In this document: positions 1 to 9,595 of the stretch, piece after piece
How positions within the stretch are numbered: position 1 is the first letter of the stretch
Layout: each line of letters opens with the position of its first letter
Position numbers and translations under genes: made by a program
Assembly (NCBI RefSeq): GCF_000743575.1
Contig: NZ_JQGC01000007.1
Span: 124,001-188,000 of the forward strand
Source: Devosia riboflavina
Lineage (GTDB): Bacteria > Pseudomonadota > Alphaproteobacteria > Rhizobiales > Devosiaceae
Direction of reading: 5' to 3'
DNA length: 64,000 nucleotides
The notes under the pieces: generated by a model
Told to the model about the DNA's origin: nothing
The model's input: the letters and a program-made list of their open reading frames with translations, nothing else
Database searches by the model: none

Positions 1-1264
1 CGTCATTTCGGTGCGGAACGAACTTTATGTCGATGCTGCGCGGGTCTCGGGGCTGTCCGATGGCCGCATCATCAGCCGGCACATCCTGTCCGTTGTCCGG
101 GCGCCGATCATCATCATGGCAGCATCGGTCTGGGGCATCGCCATCGTGGTGCAGGCCGGGCTTGAATTCATCGGCCTTGGCGATCCGACGACGCCCACCT
201 GGGGCAGCATGCTGCTCGATGCCTATAACAATATCTATATCGGCAGGCATCTGCTGCTGCCGCCGGGATTGATGATCGGGCTGACGGTGGGGGCGCTTAT
301 CCTGATCGGCAATGGCCTGCGCGATGCGCTCAATGGCGAAGAGGCCATTATGGTCGCGCCGCGCCAGCGAGTGAAGGACACGGCGCGGGCCGCAGTTGCG
401 GTGCCTTCGGTTCCAGAAGCCCTCCTTGAGGTGCACGGCCTGTCGGTGGGGTATGCCGGTCGGGATGGCTCCACCAAGACCGTCGTCAGGTCCGTCGGCT
501 TTACTATCGCGCGGGGCGAGATACTTGGCCTTGTGGGGGAATCCGGTTCGGGGAAAACCCAAACGGCGCTCAGCGTGCTGCGCCTCCTGCCCGAGGGCGG
601 CATGGTCACCGGCGGCGGCATCTGGCTTGAGGGACAGAACTTGGCCGGGTTTAGCGACGCACAGATGCAGGCCATTCGCGGCAGGCGCATCGGCTATATT
701 CCGCAGGAGCCGATGAGCAATCTCGATCCTTTGTTCCGTGTCGGCAGCCAGCTCTGTGAGCCGCTGCAGGTCGTCGGCGGCCTCAGCCGGCAAGAGGCCA
801 GGGACAAGGCATTGGCTCTTCTTGAGCGCGTCGGCATTGCCGATCCACACCGCGTCTTCATGAGCTATCCGCACCAGATCAGCGGCGGCATGGCCCAGCG
901 CGTACTCATTGCCGGGGCATTGTCCTGTGATCCCGACCTGCTGATTGCCGATGAACCGACGACGGCGCTCGATGTGACGGTACAGGCCGAAATTCTCGAC
1001 CTGATCCGGGACCTCCAGGCCGAACGCAATCTCGGCGTGCTGATGGTGACGCATAATTTCGGTGTCGTCGCGGATCTTTGTGATCGCGTCGCCGTCATGC
1101 GCGGCGGCGAGATTGTCGAGTTGGGCCCGGTCAACGATATCTTTGCACGTCCCCAACACGACTATACGCGCACCCTCCTGGCCTCGACGCTTGAGGATGC
1201 GCCTGTGCGCCCGCCGCTCGTGCCGCGGCCACCCCGTCAGCAGAGCGCAGGAGCAGAGGCATGA
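1..1264 (+). CDS. peptide-type ABC transporter: permease (DppC-like) fused to ATPase (DppD-like), 5' truncated
   Basis: The frame is open to the left edge, so the gene starts outside the window; a GTG at 11 is internal. The first ~110 residues are the end of a DppC/OppC-type membrane subunit, with an EAA-type loop (YVDAARVSGLSDGRI) and hydrophobic segments. After a short linker an ABC ATPase domain follows: Walker A GESGSGKTQ, Q-loop YIPQEPMSNLDP, signature ISGGMAQR, Walker B LLIADEPTTALD and H-loop histidine in MVTHNFG. Permease and ATPase are normally separate polypeptides; here they are one in-frame protein. The stop overlaps the next start (ATGA), so the two ATPase genes are translationally coupled. 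Likely role is ATP-driven uptake of oligopeptides or glycoside-like solutes with subunits encoded upstream of the window. Family is certain; substrate unknown. Confidence 0.9.
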   Translation, partial: VISVRNELYVDAARVSGLSDGRIISRHILSVVRAPIIIMAASVWGIAIVVQAGLEFIGLGDPTTPTWGSMLLDAYNNIYIGRHLLLPPGLMIGLTVGALILIGNGLRDALNGEEAIMVAPRQRVKDTARAAVAVPSVPEALLEVHGLSVGYAGRDGSTKTVVRSVGFTIARGEILGLVGESGSGKTQTALSVLRLLPEGGMVTGGGIWLEGQNLAGFSDAQMQAIRGRRIGYIPQEPMSNLDPLFRVGSQLCEPLQVVGGLSRQEARDKALALLERVGIADPHRVFMSYPHQISGGMAQRVLIAGALSCDPDLLIADEPTTALDVTVQAEILDLIRDLQAERNLGVLMVTHNFGVVADLCDRVAVMRGGEIVELGPVNDIFARPQHDYTRTLLASTLEDAPVRPPLVPRPPRQQSAGAEA

Positions 1265-2088
1265 GCACCATCGCGACTACCAACCTGCTCGAAGTCGATG
1301 AGCTCACTGTCCACTATGGCAAGTTCCAGGCGCTGAAGGGCGTGTCAGTTACCCTGGCGCCGGGTGAAACCCTAGGGCTCGTCGGCGAATCCGGATCAGG
1401 CAAGAGCACCCTCGGGCGTGCTGTCCTTGGTCTAGCCGAGGTTTCATCGGGCAGTATCCGGTACCTCGGCCGGGAGATCAGCCGTCTCGACCGGGCCGGG
1501 CGGCGTGCGCTGTCGCGCGAAATCCAGGTGGTGTTTCAGGACCCCTATACCTCGCTCAATGCCATGCTCAGCGTTGGCGACATACTGGTCGAGCCCTTGC
1601 TGGTTCAGGGAACCAATGGCGCGAAGGCACGAGAACGCGTGCAGGAACTGCTGGATCAGGTGCGGTTGCCGTCCGATGCGGCGACGCGTCTCCCCCGCGA
1701 GTTTTCCGGCGGACAGCGCCAGCGTATCGCCATCGCGCGCGCTCTGGCGATCAATCCGCAGCTTATCGTCTGCGACGAACCGGTCAGTGCGCTCGATCTT
1801 TCAACCCAGGCGCGGGTCATCGATCTCTTTATCGAAATCCAGGAACGCACGGGCGTGGCCTATCTCTTCATCTCCCACGATCTGGCGGTGGTGCGTGCCA
1901 TCAGCCATCGTGTGGCGGTCATGAGCGGTGGAAAGATCGTCGAGCAGGGGCCGGCTGACCAGGTTACCAGCGCTCCCAAGGACGACTATACGAGGCGCCT
2001 GCTGATGGCGGCCCCGGTACCGGATCCCATCGCTCAGGCCGAGCGCAGGCGGGCCCGGCTGGCTCAGGCCGGCAAAGTGCCGGCCTGA
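1261..2088 (+). CDS. peptide-type ABC transporter ATP-binding protein (DppF/OppF-like)
   Basis: 275 aa. Complete ABC ATPase: Walker A GESGSGKST (about residues 44-52), Q-loop VVFQDPYTSLNAM, signature FSGGQRQR, Walker B LIVCDEPVSALD, and H-loop FISHDLAVV. The C-terminal extension after the ATPase core is typical of the OppF/DppF branch. The start overlaps the stop of the upstream permease-ATPase fusion by 4 bp, so it is the second nucleotide-binding subunit of the same importer. The aldo/keto reductase follows 24 bp later, probably in the same transcript. Substrate not deducible. Confidence 0.92.
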   Translation: MSTIATTNLLEVDELTVHYGKFQALKGVSVTLAPGETLGLVGESGSGKSTLGRAVLGLAEVSSGSIRYLGREISRLDRAGRRALSREIQVVFQDPYTSLNAMLSVGDILVEPLLVQGTNGAKARERVQELLDQVRLPSDAATRLPREFSGGQRQRIAIARALAINPQLIVCDEPVSALDLSTQARVIDLFIEIQERTGVAYLFISHDLAVVRAISHRVAVMSGGKIVEQGPADQVTSAPKDDYTRRLLMAAPVPDPIAQAERRRARLAQAGKVPA

Positions 2089-2112
2089 TATCTTCACGAA
2101 CTGGATCGAACC

Positions 2113-3108
2113 ATGACCTACCTTGCCGCCTCCGGGCGCTATCTCGACATGCCTTTTCGCCGCGTTGGCCGCAGTGGGCTAAAACTCCCCGCCGTTTCTC
2201 TCGGCCTCTGGCAGAATTTCGGCGATGATCGGGATTTCGGCACGCAGCGAGGCATCCTGCATCGCGCTTTCGATCTGGGTGTGACCCATTTCGATCTCGC
2301 TAACAATTATGGCACGCCCTATGGCTCGGCCGAGACCAATTTCGGCCGGCATCTGCGCGACAGCTTTGCTCGATACCGGGACGAGCTGATTATTTCCACC
2401 AAGGCGGGTTACGACATGTGGCCCGGCCCCTATGGAGATTTCGGCAGCCGCAAATATCTGCTCGCCAGCCTCGACCAGTCGCTCAAGCGCATGGGGCTCG
2501 ACTATGTGGACATTTTTTACAGCCACCGCCACGACCCCGAGACGCCGCTTGAAGAGACGATGGGTGCGCTTGACATTGCTGTACGGTCGGGCAGGGCACT
2601 CTATGCCGGGATCTCATCCTATTCGGCAGAGGATACTTTGCGGGCAGCCGCGATCCTGCGCGAAATGGGCACGCCTTTGCTGATCCACCAGCCGTCCTAT
2701 TCCATGCTCAACCGCTGGGTAGAGCAGGGCGCGCCGAACCTTCTGGATGCGCTCGACGATCTCGGCGTTGGCTCGATCGCCTTCTCGCCGCTCAATCAGG
2801 GGGTGCTGACGGATCGCTATGCCGGCGGCGTCCCCGCGCAATCGCGTGCGAGCCGCAATCCATCGCTGCTGGAGCGAGCAAAGGATGAGCGGGTGGTGGA
2901 GACGGTCGGCAAGTTGTCGAAGATCGCGGCGGGCCGTGAGCAGAGCCTTGCACAATTGGCCCTCGCCTGGGTGCTCCGAGGCGGAAGGGTGACCTCGGCG
3001 TTGGTCGGCGCGTCGAGCGTCGCCCAGCTCGAGACAAATATATCGGCTATCAACCGTCTCGATTTTTCCGAAGAGGAACTCACGTCGATCGAGACAGTGC
3101 TGGGCTAA
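2113..3108 (+). CDS. aldo/keto reductase, YghZ/L-glyceraldehyde-3-phosphate reductase-like
   Basis: 331 aa. NADPH-dependent (beta/alpha)8 aldo/keto reductase of the YghZ/KCNAB-like group. Visible are the N-terminal FRRVGRSGLKLPAVSLGLW strand, the catalytic Asp and Tyr in FDLANNYG, Lys in IISTKAGY and His in YSHRHDPE, and a cofactor-binding end motif ALVGASSVAQLE. The YghZ hallmark is the long TPYGSAE...GRHL stretch after the catalytic Tyr. It follows the ABC ATPase genes closely and probably reduces an aldehyde or sugar aldehyde from the imported substrate; this is inference. Its TAA overlaps the stop codon of the convergent IclR-SMP30 gene. Confidence 0.9.
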   Translation: MTYLAASGRYLDMPFRRVGRSGLKLPAVSLGLWQNFGDDRDFGTQRGILHRAFDLGVTHFDLANNYGTPYGSAETNFGRHLRDSFARYRDELIISTKAGYDMWPGPYGDFGSRKYLLASLDQSLKRMGLDYVDIFYSHRHDPETPLEETMGALDIAVRSGRALYAGISSYSAEDTLRAAAILREMGTPLLIHQPSYSMLNRWVEQGAPNLLDALDDLGVGSIAFSPLNQGVLTDRYAGGVPAQSRASRNPSLLERAKDERVVETVGKLSKIAAGREQSLAQLALAWVLRGGRVTSALVGASSVAQLETNISAINRLDFSEEELTSIETVLG

Positions 3109-4742
3109 GCATCGCCCGGCGCATAAGCCATGGCTGGCGGTATGATGCCTTTTACAGGCGTCTTGACCGTCAGCAGCCGCCCGGACAGAGGCGCGTTCTC
3201 AAGAACTTCGCGTGCCAGATCCATGCGTGCCGTTGTGACATGCAATGTGCCTTCAGTTGCGCTGGAGAAGGCAAGACCGGTCGGGCGGGGCACGGGCAGG
3301 GCGATGACGTGGTCGATCTCTCCTTCCGGCGTCAGCCGGGCAAGGCTCCAACCATCGTAGAGAGCGACCCAGAGGCGGTCTTCGGCATCGATGGCCAGTC
3401 CATGCGGTTCGCCTGAAGCCTTGGAGATGCGAGCCAATATCCGCGGAGCCCCGGACCCGCGGGACAGCGCATAAATGAGGCCGCGCTGAGGGACGGAAGC
3501 ATAGAGAACCTGGCCATCGGTCGACCAGGTCATATGCTCTACCTGAGCGGCAATGGTCCAGGTTTCCTCGATTTCGCCGGCCTTGGTAATCGAACCTATG
3601 CTGGTGCGCGCCTCATGCTCGCAAAAGGTAGCACCATAGGGCACGCCATCGGCTCGGACGGAAAGGCATGTCAGGTTCTGCAGCGCCTCGAAGTGACGCT
3701 CATGGCTGTCGCCTTCGGGGTCAACGAACAGCAATGTGCCCTTGGCGAAGGCGATGGCGTGACGGATGGTGTGGTTCACCGCATCGATGGCGACCTCCGA
3801 TGCAAAGCCATGGGCCCGGGTCGCGGTATGGCTGGTATGGAGACGCGGCGCGAACCGGTCAGCCCAATGCAAGGCCTGTCGGTGCTCGTCCCAGCTGGGT
3901 GAAACGCCATGGAGGGCAGGTTCACGATGTCCGCCATGAGGCACCGGCCAATCGGCGGGAGGTACGGGCGTTGCTACCTGGTTGCGCAGAAGTTGAGAGA
4001 TGTCCTGGGCGACCTGCGCCACTTCCGGCCCCAGTCTTTCGACCCGCTCGCTTGTGACGCGATAGGTGGGACCGGCAATGCTGATGGCTGCAACTGGCCG
4101 CCCCGAGGAGTCGAGTACTGGTGCGCCGACGCAGCGCGTGCCGATCGCAACCTCCTCATCATCAATGGCATAGCCGCGCTGGCGGATGATCCGTAGTTGC
4201 GAGCGCAGGAGATCGGGATCGGTAATGGTGTGCTCGGTACTGCGGCGAAAATTCATGCGGGCGATCAGCGCATCCACCTCGTTTTCCGGTAGGAAGGCGA
4301 GGATGGCCTTGCCCTGACTGGTTGAATGGAGCGGCTTCTGTGCCCCCAGCCGATCCGCTCCCTTGTGCGGATGCGGGCCTTCGAATTTGCCCAACGCCAG
4401 GACGTGATCGCCTTGCAAGGCGCCGAGATGGGTGGTTTCTCCCGTTATGTCGCGCAGGCGACGCAATTCCAGGGACGCTGTCGTTACCAGTTCGCCCGAA
4501 GACCAGACGTTTTGCGCTAGTTCGATGAAGCGGAAACCAAGCGTATAGCCATTGCTGCGGGGGTCGAGCCGCAGAAACCCATTGGCGGTTGCGGCGCTTA
4601 AAATTCGATAGATGGTCGGACGCGGCCAGCCGGTCTCGGCGGCGAGATCAGCAACGGTGACATTCCCGGGCCCCTGCCCAACAATATCGAGCAGGACAAA
4701 AAGCTTGCGCAACAGCGCCGTGCCTGGAACGAGCTTCTCCAC
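3105..4742 (-). CDS. IclR-family regulator fused to SMP-30/gluconolactonase-like domain
   Basis: 545 aa, GTG start with a GAAGGG ribosome site about 8 nt upstream. Residues ~1-70 are the winged HTH of IclR proteins (VTVADLAAETGWPRPTIYRI), and ~75-250 the IclR effector domain (VGAPVLDSSGRPVAAISIAGP near its end). An ordinary IclR protein ends near residue 255; this one continues for ~290 residues as a six-bladed SMP-30/gluconolactonase-like propeller, recognisable from GEPHGLAIDAEDRLWVALYDG and RPTGLAFSS. In SMP-30 enzymes the metal-binding Asp lies in a PDG motif; here it reads PHG, so the propeller may be a ligand sensor rather than an active lactonase (inference). It faces the peptide-type transporter and aldo/keto reductase and may control them. 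Confidence 0.88.
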   Translation of the reverse strand: MEKLVPGTALLRKLFVLLDIVGQGPGNVTVADLAAETGWPRPTIYRILSAATANGFLRLDPRSNGYTLGFRFIELAQNVWSSGELVTTASLELRRLRDITGETTHLGALQGDHVLALGKFEGPHPHKGADRLGAQKPLHSTSQGKAILAFLPENEVDALIARMNFRRSTEHTITDPDLLRSQLRIIRQRGYAIDDEEVAIGTRCVGAPVLDSSGRPVAAISIAGPTYRVTSERVERLGPEVAQVAQDISQLLRNQVATPVPPADWPVPHGGHREPALHGVSPSWDEHRQALHWADRFAPRLHTSHTATRAHGFASEVAIDAVNHTIRHAIAFAKGTLLFVDPEGDSHERHFEALQNLTCLSVRADGVPYGATFCEHEARTSIGSITKAGEIEETWTIAAQVEHMTWSTDGQVLYASVPQRGLIYALSRGSGAPRILARISKASGEPHGLAIDAEDRLWVALYDGWSLARLTPEGEIDHVIALPVPRPTGLAFSSATEGTLHVTTARMDLAREVLENAPLSGRLLTVKTPVKGIIPPAMAYAPGDA

Positions 4743-4913
4743 CGCAATACCCTTCGAGAGCCAACATACTCACGCTCCAGTGTGCCAGACACCAAAGAAG
4801 AAAGCTGCTTCCCATGTGGGGTATGGCGGGCGGATTCTCATAATGTGAACGCATCATAGATGAGCAACTAACGTCCCGCCAGTGCACAAAGTCGGCCAAT
4901 TCGGGCTAACCGG

Positions 4914-5672
4914 CTAGAGTCCAAGCGCCTTGATATGGTCGATCGAACGCCTGGCGAAGCGCTGCCAATCGCTGGGATTGTCGTGCTCGGTCACGATGTG
5001 ATCGGCTTTGGTTGCCCGGAATAGCGGCACCAGGTTCGCCCAGTCGATGATGCCGTCGCCGGTCGCGGTCCAGCCGTCATCGGTTTTGGTGCCAAGGGGC
5101 GCGGTGTCCTTGGTCTGGATGGCGATGATGCGGTTGGCATAGCGCTTCAGTTCCTGGGCCGGATCGGCACCAGCCCTCGTGATCCAGCCGCAGTCGATTT
5201 CGAATAGGACATCAGGCCCGCCGGCCTCGAATATATGGTCGATAGGCCGCGTCCCGTCGGGAAGCGGGACATATTCGAAATCGTGATTGTGCCAGGCCAC
5301 CTTGAGCCCGTGCGAGGCCGCCGCGACCGCGCCACGCGCCAGTTTGTGCCCCAACTCCCGCCAGTAGTCCGGCGTGTTCTGGCGCTCCTCTGCCGTGACG
5401 TAGGGCGGTATCATGACTGTGGCGCCCAGTGTCAGGGCAATGTCGATGAAGCGGTTTGGCTCCGATACGAGGCCTGCCAGGGGCATATGAAAGCCGTAGC
5501 AGGCGAGCCCCGCATCGTCCAGTTGACGCCGGAACAGCTTGGTGTCGGCTTCGTAGGCCGGAAGCCAGGGCTCGATGGCGTCGTAGCCCATGGATTTGAG
5601 AATGGGCAATTGATCCGCGAGCGGCGGAAAGTTCCGTGAGGAATAGAGCTGGTAGGCAATGGGATAGGGCAT
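4914..5672 (-). CDS. sugar phosphate isomerase/epimerase family protein (xylose isomerase-like TIM barrel)
   Basis: 252 aa from the ATG at 5672, which is preceded by GAGAAG; a longer reading frame to 5726 adds an unlikely N-terminus. The start MPYPIAYQLYSSR fits the AP endonuclease family 2 TIM-barrel fold. Metal-site-type residues are visible in VAWHNHDFEY, FEIDCGWI, IQTKDT and IVTEHDNP. Members isomerise or epimerise sugars or inositol derivatives, or act as dehydratases. It is the last gene of the minus-strand importer operon, downstream of the VOC gene, so it probably acts on the imported sugar. Substrate unknown. Confidence 0.85.
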   Translation of the reverse strand: MPYPIAYQLYSSRNFPPLADQLPILKSMGYDAIEPWLPAYEADTKLFRRQLDDAGLACYGFHMPLAGLVSEPNRFIDIALTLGATVMIPPYVTAEERQNTPDYWRELGHKLARGAVAAASHGLKVAWHNHDFEYVPLPDGTRPIDHIFEAGGPDVLFEIDCGWITRAGADPAQELKRYANRIIAIQTKDTAPLGTKTDDGWTATGDGIIDWANLVPLFRATKADHIVTEHDNPSDWQRFARRSIDHIKALGL

Positions 5673-5745
5673 GATCTTCTCGTAGGGCGTGCCGAAGGAC
5701 GAGGTCGCAGCAGGGCGGGACTCCACGTCCCCCGAGAGGCAAGAG

Positions 5746-6225
5746 CTACGGTTGGGCTTCCTTGTCCTTGTCGAATTCGAGCAGTTCCACCATCACGCCC
5801 AGGTCCTTGACCGTGTCGTAATAGGCGTATCGTCCGTGGCTGCCGTCGAATTCGCCGCGCTGCAACAACTTGTGGCCCTTTTCTTCGAGATAGGCATGGC
5901 GCTTGGTGAGGTTGCGGGTGCGGAAGGCGATGTGGTGGCAGCCGGGGCCCTTTTCTTCGAGAAGATCGCGCCAGGCGCTTTTCTCGGGGCCGGGCTCAAG
6001 AAACTCCACGTCGATATTGCCGAACTTGAACATGCGGATTTTGCAGCCAACCGCAGCCGGCATGCCATTATAGATGGCCTTGGCCTCCTCCGGCTCCGCG
6101 GCCTTGCCGAGTGACGGCATGGGTTTGCCGGTCAGGTCGGCGAACCATTGCGCGGATTTGTCCACATCGTCGGTGACGAAGCAGATCTGCATTACCTCGT
6201 CTTCATCAAGCAGGCGCTTATCCAT
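5746..6225 (-). CDS. VOC (glyoxalase/bleomycin resistance) superfamily protein
   Basis: 159 aa from the ATG at 6225; a TTG at 6243 would add six residues. Two beta-alpha-beta-beta-beta modules of the vicinal oxygen chelate fold are visible: MQICFVTDDVDKSAQWFADLTG opens the first, GCHHIAFRTRNL the second, and YYDTVKDLGVMVELLEF closes it. Metal-ligand-type His (CHHIAF) and Glu (VELLEF) are present. It lies between the solute-binding protein gene and the TIM-barrel isomerase in one minus-strand operon. VOC proteins include isomerases, epimerases and dioxygenases; which reaction applies here cannot be told. Confidence 0.82.
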   Translation of the reverse strand: MDKRLLDEDEVMQICFVTDDVDKSAQWFADLTGKPMPSLGKAAEPEEAKAIYNGMPAAVGCKIRMFKFGNIDVEFLEPGPEKSAWRDLLEEKGPGCHHIAFRTRNLTKRHAYLEEKGHKLLQRGEFDGSHGRYAYYDTVKDLGVMVELLEFDKDKEAQP

Positions 6226-6292
6226 TTCAATCGGTCCATTCAAAGGGAGGGAGGCCGGCGGCCCAAAGGTCGCCGACCCAGGGAGGAGGCGG

Positions 6293-7540
6293 TTAACCCA
6301 GGATGGTGTCGTAGTTCTCGTGCATCTGGGCGATGGCGTCTTCGACGGTCATGTTCGGATCGCTCCAGAAGTTGAAGACAACGTTCCAGATCGAATCCTG
6401 CCAGTCAGCGTCGGCGGTATTGTGCGGGTTCTGCACCTGCTGGGCCGGGTCTTCGAGAATGCGCAGCACTTCGGTCGAACAGGCGTCGAGGCTCTCGGCC
6501 GGTGCGTCGAGACGGACCGGGGTTGAGCCCTTTGCTGCTGCGAACTTGGCCTGTTCGGCGGGATCGAGTACCACCGAAGCAAAGTCGAGTTCGGCGGTCT
6601 TGACGTCCTCGGCGGTGCCGCCGAGCAGACCCCAGGCGTCAACCGTAACGACCACGGCCTGCGCGCCGGGGATTTCAATACAACCGAAATCCGTGCCGGC
6701 GACCTTGCCGGCGCCGAGCCACTCGCCCTTCATCCAGTCGCCATGGATCTGCATCAGCGCCTTGCCGGTGATGACCTCATTGGTGGTCTCGTTCCAGGGG
6801 CGGTTCTGAGCTTCGGGGCCAGCTTCATTGGCGAAAAGGCGCAGGGTCTCGAGAGCCTTGGCGAAGTTGGGATCGTCTAGCGCGGCTGGGTCGACCTCTT
6901 CGCCATAGATCTTCTTGTAGACGTCAGGCCCGGCAACGGCGGCCACCAGCGCATGAGTCAGATAGCCGACCTGGAACGGCTGGCTGCCGACGGCGAGCGG
7001 AGCGTAGCCGGCATCGCGGATTTTCTGGAAGTCGGCGAACATGGCGTCCATCGAGTCCCAGGCCGTGGGGTCGACACCCGCAGCTTTGGCGACTTCCATA
7101 TTGTAATAGAGCATGCCGTCGATATGCAGCGCCTGTGGCACCTTGACGATCTCGCCATCGACAGAGATCGAGGCGGCAACGGCGGCGGGGAGCTTTTCGA
7201 CGATCGCGTTATCGTTGAACCACTGGGTCAGCGGAAAGCCGAGGCCCATGCCGGCAATGTCGCGATAGACGCCAGGGTTGGATTCCATGAAGACATTGGG
7301 CGGCTGTCCGCCGGTGATCAGGCTCATCAGGTTCACGTTGGAGCCGGTATCGTGCGGAATGGCGATATCGGTCCAGGTATGGCCCTTGGCTTCTAGCCCC
7401 GCCTTGATGACGTTGAGGGCGGCGATTTCTGGTGGGGCGGACCAGCTATGATAGATGACCAGGTCGGTCGCCATGGCACCGAATGAGGTGGTGCTCAGCA
7501 TGAGGCCAGCGACAATGCCGGCAAGTCTCTTGGTAGACAT
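6293..7540 (-). CDS. CUT1 sugar ABC transporter substrate-binding protein
   Basis: 415 aa, MSTKRLAGIVAGL start with GGGAGAGAG upstream. Sec signal peptide, positively charged then hydrophobic, with a likely cleavage after SFGAMA (about residue 24). The mature part begins TDLVIYHSWSAPPE, typical of family 1 extracellular solute-binding proteins, and contains the QIHGDWMKGEWLG patch seen in sugar binders. It delivers a sugar or polyol in the periplasm to the two permeases upstream. Gene order on the minus strand is permease, permease, ATPase, binding protein, then two enzymes. The ligand is unknown. Confidence 0.92.
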   Translation of the reverse strand: MSTKRLAGIVAGLMLSTTSFGAMATDLVIYHSWSAPPEIAALNVIKAGLEAKGHTWTDIAIPHDTGSNVNLMSLITGGQPPNVFMESNPGVYRDIAGMGLGFPLTQWFNDNAIVEKLPAAVAASISVDGEIVKVPQALHIDGMLYYNMEVAKAAGVDPTAWDSMDAMFADFQKIRDAGYAPLAVGSQPFQVGYLTHALVAAVAGPDVYKKIYGEEVDPAALDDPNFAKALETLRLFANEAGPEAQNRPWNETTNEVITGKALMQIHGDWMKGEWLGAGKVAGTDFGCIEIPGAQAVVVTVDAWGLLGGTAEDVKTAELDFASVVLDPAEQAKFAAAKGSTPVRLDAPAESLDACSTEVLRILEDPAQQVQNPHNTADADWQDSIWNVVFNFWSDPNMTVEDAIAQMHENYDTILG

Positions 7541-7562
7541 CGTTCTCTCTCCCTATTTATGC

Positions 7563-8657
<1,095 letters not shown>

Positions 8658-8662
8658 TCAGG

Positions 8663-9595
8663 TCAACCTTTGATGGCGCCGGCGGTAATGCCCTGGACGA
8701 AGAGCTTGCCGACGAAGAAATAGATGACGAGAGGGGGAATGGCGGTGAGCAGGGCCGCGGCCATGTTGTCGTTGTAGCGAACGGTGCCGGTCGAGATGGT
8801 GATGAGGTTGGCCAGGTTCACCGTCATGGGCTGGGCGCCCAGGCCACCAAAGGTCACGCCGATCAGATAGTCGTTCCAGATGGAGGTGATCTGCAGGATC
8901 AGCACCACGATCAGGATATTGCCGGACATGGGCAGGATGATTTCGAAGAAGATCTTCCAGAACGAGCCGCTATCCATGATGGCCGCGCTCATGATCTCCT
9001 GCGGTATATCCTTGTAATAGTTTCGGAAAATCAGAGTGAGGACCGGCATGGCCAGCACGGCATGGATGATGGCAACGCCCCAGATGCTGCCATAGACCTT
9101 GAGCGTCGCCGTCATCGAGATCAGCGGGAACATGATGATCTGGAAGGGCACGAAGGCGCAGATGAACAGCACGAAAAGGAAGGGACCCGCCCATTTGACG
9201 TTCCACAGCGCCAGCGCATAGCCGGTGACGATGGAAAGGCCGATCGAGAGGGCCAGCGAGGGAATGAGGATGGAGACCGAGTTCCAGAACCCGACCTTTA
9301 GGCCTTCGCAGCGCGTGCCGGAGCATGCGGTGTTCCAGGCATGGTCCCAGGCCTCCAGCGTCCACACATTGGGCAGCGCGAACATGGCGCCCTCGCGGAT
9401 CTGGTCCATCGTCTTGAACGAGGTGGTGATCACCACATAGAGCGGAATGCAGAAGAACAGGGCACAGATGGCAAGGAAGGCGAGGACGGCGATCGAACGA
9501 CCGGTGATCGCTTTCTTCTTGCGCGGGAAATAGGGGGCGCTACGGACGGCAACTTCGGCGCCGAGGGCCTTTTGCGTGGCGGTGAGATCGGTCAT
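8663..9595 (-). CDS. CUT1 sugar ABC transporter permease (MalG-like)
   Basis: 310 aa inner-membrane protein with about six hydrophobic segments. The EAA loop typical of the family is visible as EIMSAAIMDSGSFWKIFFEI, and the C-terminus ends in the common FVQGITAGAIKG. A periplasmic stretch contains two cysteines close together (TACSGTRCEG), unusual for the family and possibly a disulfide. It overlaps the preceding permease gene by 4 bp and forms the translocation pore with it. Confidence 0.92.
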   Translation of the reverse strand: MTDLTATQKALGAEVAVRSAPYFPRKKKAITGRSIAVLAFLAICALFFCIPLYVVITTSFKTMDQIREGAMFALPNVWTLEAWDHAWNTACSGTRCEGLKVGFWNSVSILIPSLALSIGLSIVTGYALALWNVKWAGPFLFVLFICAFVPFQIIMFPLISMTATLKVYGSIWGVAIIHAVLAMPVLTLIFRNYYKDIPQEIMSAAIMDSGSFWKIFFEIILPMSGNILIVVLILQITSIWNDYLIGVTFGGLGAQPMTVNLANLITISTGTVRYNDNMAAALLTAIPPLVIYFFVGKLFVQGITAGAIKG

